From assembly GCA_023428515.1 (NCBI GenBank), contig JAEYXI010000216.1, positions 1 through 9,823 of the forward strand: 9,823 nt of DNA, given 5' to 3'. The notes beneath the pieces are model-generated. The model was not told where the DNA came from and did no database searches. It saw only the letters and a list, made by a program, of their open reading frames with translations. Every line of letters begins with the position of its first letter. Position 1 is the stretch's first letter. A program made the translations under genes and the position numbers. Of the stretch, positions 5,023 to 9,823 are shown one piece after another. This stretch comes from Pseudomonadota bacterium (GTDB taxonomy: Bacteria; Pseudomonadota; Alphaproteobacteria; Rhizobiales; Rhizobiaceae).

Positions 5023-6297
5023 ATGGCGCGCATCGTGATGAAATTCGGCGGAACCTCCGTGGCCGACATCGGCCGCATCCGCAACGTCGCGCGCCACGTC
5101 AAACGCGAGGTCGACGCCGGTCATCAGGTCGCGGTCGTCGTTTCGGCCATGTCCGGCAAGACCAACGAGCTGGTCGGCTGGGTGCAGGAAGCCTCGAAGG
5201 CCGAAGGCTCGAATTTCAACATCTACGACGCGCGCGAATACGATGCGGTGGTGGCTTCCGGCGAGCAGGTGACGTCGGGGCTGCTGGCGCTGGTGCTGCA
5301 GTCGATGGGCATCCACGCCCGTTCCTGGCAGGGCTGGCAGATCCCGATCAGGACCGACAATGCCCACGGCGCGGCGCGCATCGAGGAGATCGACGGCTCC
5401 TTCCTGATGCAGCGCTTCGGCGAGGGACAGGTCGCCGTCATCGCCGGTTTCCAGGGCCTGGCGCCGGACAATCGCATCGCCACGCTCGGCCGCGGCGGCT
5501 CGGATACCAGCGCGGTCGCCATCGCGGCTGCCGTCAGGGCCGACCGCTGCGACATCTATACCGACGTCGACGGCGTCTATACGACCGACCCGCGCATCGA
5601 GCCCAAGGCGCGCCGCCTGCCGAAGATCTCCTTCGAGGAAATGCTTGAAATGGCTTCGCTGGGGGCCAAGGTGCTGCAGGTGCGTTCGGTCGAGCTTGCG
5701 ATGGTGCATAAGGTGCGCACATTCGTGCGTTCCTCCTTCGATGATCCGGATGCGCCGGGAATGGGCGATTTCCAGAACCCGCCCGGCACCCTTATTTGCG
5801 ACGAGGATGAAATCGTGGAACAGCAGGTCGTCACCGGTATCGCCTATGCCAAGGACGAAGCCCAGATATCGCTCAGGCGCGTGGCCGACCGGCCGGGCGT
5901 CGCCGGCGGCATTTTCGGGCCGCTGGCCGAGGCCAACATCAATGTCGACATGATCGTCCAGAACATCTCCGAGGACGGCAAATCGACCGATATGACCTTC
6001 ACCGTGCCCTCGGGCGACGTCGCCAAGGCGCTCGGTGTGCTCGACAAGGTCAAGCAGACCGTGGGTTTCGACGTTGTCCAGCACGACGAGGGCATGTCGA
6101 AAGTGTCGGTCATCGGCATCGGCATGCGCAGCCATGCAGGCGTCGCCGCCACCGCCTTCAAGGCGCTGGCCGAAAAGTCGATCAACATCCGGGCCATCAC
6201 CACGTCAGAGATCAAGATATCGATCCTGATCGACGGGCCGTACACCGAATTGGCGGTGCGGACTTTGCATTCCGTCTACGGTCTGGATAAGCAGTAA
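5023..6297 (+). CDS. lysC: Aspartokinase
   Basis: Aspartokinase phosphorylates L-aspartate with ATP, the first committed step to lysine (and diaminopimelate), threonine and methionine. The 424-residue cytosolic enzyme opens MARIVMKFGGTSVAD, with the kinase motif KFGGTS at 7-12. Substrate-site segments follow: SGEQVTSGLL (79-88), GFQG (142-145), TLGRGGSDTSAVA (154-166), DVDGVYTTDPR (181-191) and LEMASLGAKVLQVRSVELA (208-226). Two ACT regulatory domains occupy the C-terminus: one around DRPGVAGGIF and ANINVDMIVQN (289-314), the other around IGIGMRSHAGVAATAF and INIRAITTSEIKISILI (364-403). Length and layout are those of monofunctional, lysine/threonine-feedback-inhibited enzymes. An in-frame ATG at 5761 could give a separate regulatory subunit, as in the Corynebacterium and Bacillus enzymes, but only a weak GGGA precedes it. 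ptsP follows after 96 bases on the same strand. Confidence 0.97.
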   Translation: MARIVMKFGGTSVADIGRIRNVARHVKREVDAGHQVAVVVSAMSGKTNELVGWVQEASKAEGSNFNIYDAREYDAVVASGEQVTSGLLALVLQSMGIHARSWQGWQIPIRTDNAHGAARIEEIDGSFLMQRFGEGQVAVIAGFQGLAPDNRIATLGRGGSDTSAVAIAAAVRADRCDIYTDVDGVYTTDPRIEPKARRLPKISFEEMLEMASLGAKVLQVRSVELAMVHKVRTFVRSSFDDPDAPGMGDFQNPPGTLICDEDEIVEQQVVTGIAYAKDEAQISLRRVADRPGVAGGIFGPLAEANINVDMIVQNISEDGKSTDMTFTVPSGDVAKALGVLDKVKQTVGFDVVQHDEGMSKVSVIGIGMRSHAGVAATAFKALAEKSINIRAITTSEIKISILIDGPYTELAVRTLHSVYGLDKQ

Positions 6298-6315
6298 CAG
6301 ACCATTATTCTGGCG

Positions 6316-6338
6316 CTTGCCGGATCTGCTCCGGCAGG
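6316..6338 (+). terminator. Stem-loop between lysC and ptsP
   Basis: TGCCGGA (6318-6324) and TCCGGCA (6330-6336) form a perfect 7-base stem with a TCTGC loop, extendable by a T-G and a C-G pair. It begins 19 bases after the lysC stop. No T-run follows, so it is at best a partial terminator; it may instead set mRNA stability between lysC and ptsP. Confidence 0.4.
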
Positions 6339-6393
6339 ACTATCGGACGTTTGGACGCGGCCTTTGTGAGTCGCGCCCCAGGAGAGCCGCTTT

Positions 6394-8664
6394 ATGCGTG
6401 ACATGGCCGCAGGCCCGCGCGTTCTGTTGAAACGGCTCCGCGAGTTGATGGCGGAGGCGCTCGAGCCGCAGGAGCGGCTCGATCGCATCGTGCACGACAT
6501 CGCCCAGAACATGGTGGCCGAGGTCTGCTCGCTCTACGTGTTGCGCGCCGACTCGGTGCTCGAACTTTACGCTACGGAAGGTCTGAAGCGGGAATCGGTC
6601 CATCTGGCGCAGCTGCGGCTCGGCCAGGGTCTTGTCGGCACGATCGCTGCCAGCGCCCGCGCACTGAACCTCTCGGAGGCCCAGCAGCATCCCGCCTTCG
6701 CCTACCTGCCGGAAACCGGCGAGGAGATCTATTCGTCTTTCCTCGGCGTGCCGGTGCTGAGGGCAGGGCGCACGCTCGGCGTGCTCGTGGTGCAGAACCG
6801 CACCAAGCGCCAGTACCGCGACGACGAGGTCGAGGCGCTCGAAACCGCCGCCATGGTGATCGCCGAGATGATCGCGGCCGGCGAACTTACCCGTTTGACG
6901 CGGCCGGGGCTCGAGCTCGACCTGCGCCGCCCCGCCAGCTTCACCGGCAACTCCTTCAACGAAGGCATCGGGCTCGGCCATGTCGTGCTGCACGAGCCGC
7001 GCATCGTCGTCACCAACCTGTTCAACGAGGACAGCGACGACGAGATGCGGCGACTGGAGCAGGCGCTCGGCTCGCTGCGCCTCTCGATCGATGACATGCT
7101 GTCGCGCCGCGATGTCGCGTTCGAAGGCGAACACCGCGCCGTGCTCGAAGCCTATCGCATGTTCGCCAACGACCAGGGCTGGGTGCGCCGGCTCGAGGAG
7201 GCGGTGCGCAACGGCCTGACTGCCGAGGCCGCGGTCGAGAAGGTGCAGAGTGACATGCGTGCGCGCATGCTGCACATGACCGACCCCTATCTCAGGGAGC
7301 GGATGAGCGATTTCGACGACCTCGCCAACCGGCTGTTGCGCATGCTGATGGGGCGCGGGCCGGACGACGTCGCCGCGGCGCTGCCCAAGGACGCCATCAT
7401 CGTGGCGCGCTCGATGGGTGCGGCCGAGCTGCTCGACTATCCGCGCGAGAAGCTGCGCGGGCTGGTGCTGGAGGACGGCACCGTCACCAGCCATGTCGTC
7501 ATCGTGGCGCGCGCCATGGGCATTCCCGTCGCCGGCCAGGTGAAGGGCGCCGTCTCCATGTCGGAAAACGGCGACGCCATCATCGTCGACGGCGACGAGG
7601 GCATGATCCACCTCAGGCCCCAGGCCGACCTGGAATCGGCTTACGCCGAGAAAGTGCGCTTCCGGGCGCGCCGGCAGGAACTCTATCGCGAATTGCGCAA
7701 CAAGCCGTCGGTCAGCAAGGATGGCGTCGGCATCGACCTGATGATGAATGCCGGCCTTGCCGTCGATTTGCCGCAGCTCGCAGAATCGGGCGCGGCCGGC
7801 ATCGGCCTCTTCCGCACCGAGCTGCAGTTCATGGTCGCATCCACATTCCCGCGCGCAGAGGCTCAGGAAGGCCTCTATCGCGATGTGCTCGACGCGGCGA
7901 AGGGCAAGCCGGTGACCTTCCGCACCATCGATATCGGCGGCGACAAGATCCTGCCCTACTTCAAGAATGTCGTGCATGAGGAGAACCCGGCGCTCGGCTG
8001 GCGCGCGATCAGGCTGACGCTCGACCGCCCGGGGCTTTTGCGAAGCCAGATCCGCGCGCTCCTAAAAGCCGCCGGCGGGCGGGAATTGCGCCTCATGCTG
8101 CCGATGGTCACCGTGCTTTCCGAGATCGCGCAGGCGCGCGAGATCATCGACAAGGAAGTCAGGCACCTGTCGCGCTTCGCCCACCACCTGCCGACCAGCC
8201 TGAAGCTCGGCGCCATGCTCGAAGTGCCGGCGCTGATCTGGCAGCTCGACGAGCTGATGAAGGCGGTCGACTTCGTCTCGGTCGGCTCGAACGACCTCTT
8301 CCAGTTCGTGATGGCGGCCGATCGCGGCAACACGCAGCTTTCCGACCGCTTCGACACGCTGTCGGTGCCGTTCCTCAGGGTGCTCAAGCAGATTGCCGAT
8401 GCCGGCATCCGCAATCACACGCCCGTCACGCTCTGCGGCGAGCTTGCCGGCAAGCCGATCTCGGCGATGGCGCTGATAGGGATCGGCTACCGCTCCATCT
8501 CGATGTCGCCGGCTTCGATCGGCCCGGTCAAGGCGATGCTGGCCGAGCTGCCGGTCGGTGAACTCACGAAATTCTTCGAGGAGAACCTTGCCGGCCACGC
8601 CGCCGGACTGCCGATGCGCGCGTTGCTGCACGCCTTCGCCGACGACCGCGGCATCCCGCTCTGA
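6394..8664 (+). CDS. ptsP: Enzyme I of the nitrogen PTS (PtsP, EI-Ntr)
   Basis: EI-Ntr autophosphorylates from phosphoenolpyruvate and passes phosphate to NPr and then EIIA-Ntr, a regulatory relay for nitrogen, potassium and stress control. The 756-residue length matches the family (about 750). The N-terminal GAF domain spans about 20-165; in related proteins it senses glutamine. Next come the EI N-terminal domain (about 188-310) and the swivelling phosphohistidine domain with GTVTSHVVIVARAMGIPV, where His367 is the phosphorylated residue. The PEP-binding barrel has GLFRTELQFM (Arg473), RTIDIGGDK (Arg510), GAMLEVPA (Glu610), GSNDLFQF (Asn633) and the catalytic CGELAG (Cys681). All key residues are present. 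ATG 6394 has AGGAG (6380-6384) 9 bases upstream; ATG 6403 is a less likely alternative. The gene sits 96 bases after lysC, probably partly co-transcribed. Its stop lies only 15 bases from the convergent vapC stop. Confidence 0.97.
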   Translation: MRDMAAGPRVLLKRLRELMAEALEPQERLDRIVHDIAQNMVAEVCSLYVLRADSVLELYATEGLKRESVHLAQLRLGQGLVGTIAASARALNLSEAQQHPAFAYLPETGEEIYSSFLGVPVLRAGRTLGVLVVQNRTKRQYRDDEVEALETAAMVIAEMIAAGELTRLTRPGLELDLRRPASFTGNSFNEGIGLGHVVLHEPRIVVTNLFNEDSDDEMRRLEQALGSLRLSIDDMLSRRDVAFEGEHRAVLEAYRMFANDQGWVRRLEEAVRNGLTAEAAVEKVQSDMRARMLHMTDPYLRERMSDFDDLANRLLRMLMGRGPDDVAAALPKDAIIVARSMGAAELLDYPREKLRGLVLEDGTVTSHVVIVARAMGIPVAGQVKGAVSMSENGDAIIVDGDEGMIHLRPQADLESAYAEKVRFRARRQELYRELRNKPSVSKDGVGIDLMMNAGLAVDLPQLAESGAAGIGLFRTELQFMVASTFPRAEAQEGLYRDVLDAAKGKPVTFRTIDIGGDKILPYFKNVVHEENPALGWRAIRLTLDRPGLLRSQIRALLKAAGGRELRLMLPMVTVLSEIAQAREIIDKEVRHLSRFAHHLPTSLKLGAMLEVPALIWQLDELMKAVDFVSVGSNDLFQFVMAADRGNTQLSDRFDTLSVPFLRVLKQIADAGIRNHTPVTLCGELAGKPISAMALIGIGYRSISMSPASIGPVKAMLAELPVGELTKFFEENLAGHAAGLPMRALLHAFADDRGIPL

Positions 8665-8679
8665 AGCGGTTGGGACTTG

Positions 8680-9090
8680 TTATCCCGGTTCAGTCCAATC
8701 CTCCAGCCGCAAGTCGTCCACGCGGCGGAATTCGCCGACATTGTTCGTCACAAGGATCGCGCCGCGGTGTTTGGCTTGGCCAGCGATCAAAACATCGAAA
8801 GGGCCTATCGGCGTGCCTTTCCGCGCAAGGCCAACGCGGATTTCACCCGCGGCCCGGGCATCTCCCTGGTCAAAGTCGAGGACGACGAGATCGGCGAACA
8901 GGAGCCGAAGCGTTTCCAGATTGTGCGCGATTTTCTGGCTCTTGTAGGCGCCGAAATAGAGCTCATGAGCTACGATCGAACTGATGCCCACGGCGCCCGG
9001 TTTGACCTGATCCAGACGTTGCAGCACGACCTCCGACTTCCTGCCGACAAGCGCGATCACCGTGTTCGTATCGAGCAGATACTCGATCAC
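8680..9090 (-). CDS. vapC: VapC-family PIN-domain toxin ribonuclease
   Basis: This 136-residue PIN-domain protein is the toxin of a type II toxin-antitoxin pair. Related VapC/FitB toxins cleave RNA, often initiator tRNA or rRNA, when not bound by antitoxin. PIN features are MIEYLLDTN with Asp7, AHELYFGA with Glu43, GTPIGPFDVLIAGQA with Asp99, and ILVTNNVGEFRRV (113-124), where Asn occupies the place of a fourth acidic residue, as is common in VapC. The C-terminus LRLEDW is also typical. The start is GTG (9090-9088), overlapping the vapB stop as GTGA, so synthesis is coupled to the antitoxin. The sequence looks intact and active. One hand-counted row is about 57% G+C, lower than ptsP, which fits a mobile accessory origin. 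The RNA target cannot be deduced. Confidence 0.94.
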   Translation of the reverse strand: MIEYLLDTNTVIALVGRKSEVVLQRLDQVKPGAVGISSIVAHELYFGAYKSQKIAHNLETLRLLFADLVVLDFDQGDARAAGEIRVGLARKGTPIGPFDVLIAGQAKHRGAILVTNNVGEFRRVDDLRLEDWTEPG

Positions 9091-9347
9091 TGGAATGCCT
9101 TATCCAGTCCAGGCCTTACCTGTTCTTCCGGCTGCTCGCGGCCGTTTTCCAGGAAGTCGGGGCTGAAACCCTTGACTACGGCGGCGCGTAACGACGCCCA
9201 GCGTTCGGCCTGCTGGACGTGTGGGCGCAGGATGATGGCGTCGCCCTCCCGGGAAATCTCGACCTCCTCGACATGGAAACGAAATTCCTTAGGCAGACGC
9301 ACAGCCTGGGAATTTCCGGATTGGAACACGCGGGCGTAGCGAGTCAT
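9087..9347 (-). CDS. vapB: VapB-type antitoxin (AbrB/MazE-like DNA-binding fold)
   Basis: This 86-residue antitoxin neutralises VapC and, with it, represses its own promoter. The N-terminus MTRYARVFQSGNSQAVRLPK is the classic VapB/SpoVT-AbrB swapped-hairpin DNA-binding motif, followed by EFRFHVEEVEISREGDAIILRP (residues 21-42, core of the fold). The C-terminal part (about 45-86, including WASLRAAVVKGF and SPDFLENGRE) should wrap the toxin and block its active site. The open frame continues upstream to 9746, but that part is antisense to prfA. ATG 9347 is chosen because it starts exactly at the conserved motif and AAGGAAG lies 4 bases upstream at 9352-9358. The stop overlaps vapC by 4 bases. 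Confidence 0.94.
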   Translation of the reverse strand: MTRYARVFQSGNSQAVRLPKEFRFHVEEVEISREGDAIILRPHVQQAERWASLRAAVVKGFSPDFLENGREQPEEQVRPGLDKAFQ

Positions 9348-9359
9348 TACGCTTCCTTT

Positions 9360-9383
9360 TGTATATACTTTCTCGTATATACA
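9360..9383. promoter_or_regulatory. VapB/VapBC operator inverted repeat
   Basis: TGTATATAC (9360-9368) and GTATATACA (9375-9383) form a perfect 9-base inverted repeat with a 6-base spacer. Each arm contains the palindrome GTATATAC, and the two copies are 14 bases apart. The position just upstream of vapB, overlapping the predicted -10 and transcription start, is that expected for autorepression by a VapBC complex. Confidence 0.75.
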
Positions 9384-9404
9384 TGCAATGGTGGCATATA
9401 GCAA
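9376..9404 (-). promoter_or_regulatory. Predicted vapBC promoter
   Basis: On the minus strand TTGCTA (9404-9399) and TATATA (9381-9376) are separated by 17 bases. The predicted start near 9369 leaves about 21 bases of leader containing the AAGGAAG site. A second pair, TTGCAT with TATACA, would start at about 9353, inside the ribosome-binding site, and is therefore less likely. The -10 lies within one operator arm. Confidence 0.55.
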
Positions 9405-9461
9405 GCAACCAGCACGTCGTGTCCCGTTGAGATTTCCAGCGATCTTCGGTAAGGCGCGCGC

Positions 9462-9823
9462 ATGATCTCCCTGCCGCGTGACCGGATGAACCAGCTCGTC
9501 AAGCGTTTCGACATGCTCGAAGCGCAGATGGCGGCTGGGCCGGATGCTGAAGCCTATGTGAAGCTCGCTTCCGAATATTCGGAACTGCAGGACATCGCCG
9601 GCAGGATAAGGGAGCTCTTCAAGGCGGAAGGCGAGCTCGCCGACCTCGAGGCGATGCTTGCCGACAAGGGCACCGACGCGGAGATGCGCTCGCTCGCCGA
9701 GGCCGACCTGCCCGGCGTCGAGGAGCGCATCGACGCGCTCCGCCATGAGATACAGATCCTGCTTCTTCCGAAAGACGCCGCCGACCAGAAGAATGCCATC
9801 CTCGAGATACGCGCCGGTACCGG
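9462..9823 (+). CDS. prfA: Peptide chain release factor 1 (PrfA/RF1), N-terminal part
   Basis: RF1 recognises UAA and UAG in the ribosomal A site and triggers peptide release. The frame is open to the right window edge, giving 120 complete codons of a protein usually about 360 residues long. The visible part is the helical N-terminal domain, [20 protein letters not shown] through ELQDIAGRI and ADLEAMLAD. It continues into the start of the PCRF domain with [22 protein letters not shown], where the sequence ends in the conserved RAGTG(G). The PxT anticodon-recognition loop and GGQ motif lie beyond the window. ATG 9462 is preceded by AAGG at 9451-9454, 7 bases away, and gives a family-like N-terminus. 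vapBC diverges from this gene with 114 bases between starts, so prfA must either have a promoter there or rely on read-through from ptsP. Confidence 0.95.
   Translation, partial: MISLPRDRMNQLVKRFDMLEAQMAAGPDAEAYVKLASEYSELQDIAGRIRELFKAEGELADLEAMLADKGTDAEMRSLAEADLPGVEERIDALRHEIQILLLPKDAADQKNAILEIRAGT

Noticed and set aside
4978..6135. Long minus-strand open frame (385 codons) opposite lysC
   Set aside because: Same compositional shadow pattern with no recognisable motif; lysC on the other strand is certain.
6340..7977. Long minus-strand open frame (545 codons) opposite ptsP
   Set aside because: It is an artefact of GC-rich codon use in ptsP. The translation is His-, Asp- and Arg-rich with no domain motifs, and ptsP is complete with all catalytic residues.
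9348..9746. N-terminal extension of vapB to 9746
   Set aside because: It is antisense to prfA and passes through the vapB operator and promoter. The conserved VapB motif begins exactly at ATG 9347.

Overview
The window looks like chromosomal DNA from a high-GC alphaproteobacterium, most likely Hyphomicrobiales/Rhizobiales near Mesorhizobium and related Phyllobacteriaceae. This is inferred from gene order and protein character: a nitrilase-fold hydrolase with a DUF1178 gene, ubiG and lysC close together, lysC followed by ptsP, then prfA. No rRNA, tRNA, CRISPR array or insertion sequence was seen. All genes inside the window appear intact. The first (nitrilase-fold hydrolase) and last (prfA) are cut by the window edges.

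Layout. (a) 2-1481, plus strand: the 3' end of a carbon-nitrogen hydrolase beginning at its catalytic Cys, a DUF1178 zinc-finger-like protein overlapping it by GTGA, and a less GC-rich gene for an unrecognised protein with an HEATH (HExxH) motif. (b) 1575-2465: a ten-helix EamA/DMT permease. It converges, with a 6-base gap, on ubiG (2472-3218, minus), a ubiquinone-biosynthesis methyltransferase. (c) 3219-3408: a divergent regulatory region with repeated CTGCCAT/ATGGCAG half-sites, followed by a class III adenylate cyclase with an N-terminal DUF5939-like region and a four-Cys zinc knuckle (3409-4818). (d) 4819-5022: a gap holding a rhizobial-type palindromic repeat and the GC-rich lysC leader, then lysC (aspartokinase) and ptsP (GAF-containing enzyme I of the nitrogen PTS). 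(e) 8680-9347, minus strand: a complete VapBC toxin-antitoxin module with a perfect inverted-repeat operator, wedged between ptsP and prfA. (f) 9462-end: the N-terminal third of prfA (peptide chain release factor 1), which runs off the window.

How the parts relate. lysC, ptsP and prfA are housekeeping genes: entry to the aspartate family of amino acids, the PTS-Ntr phosphorelay, and translation termination. The cyclase, the HEATH gene and vapBC look like accessory insertions into this backbone. The HEATH gene and vapC are visibly less GC-rich than their neighbours in hand-counted rows. vapBC lies antisense within what would otherwise be a ptsP-prfA transcription unit. I see no convincing evidence of a wholly new multi-gene system. 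The best leads are the HExxH-X18-E protein, the divergent operator-like repeats before the cyclase, and the nested antisense vapBC.
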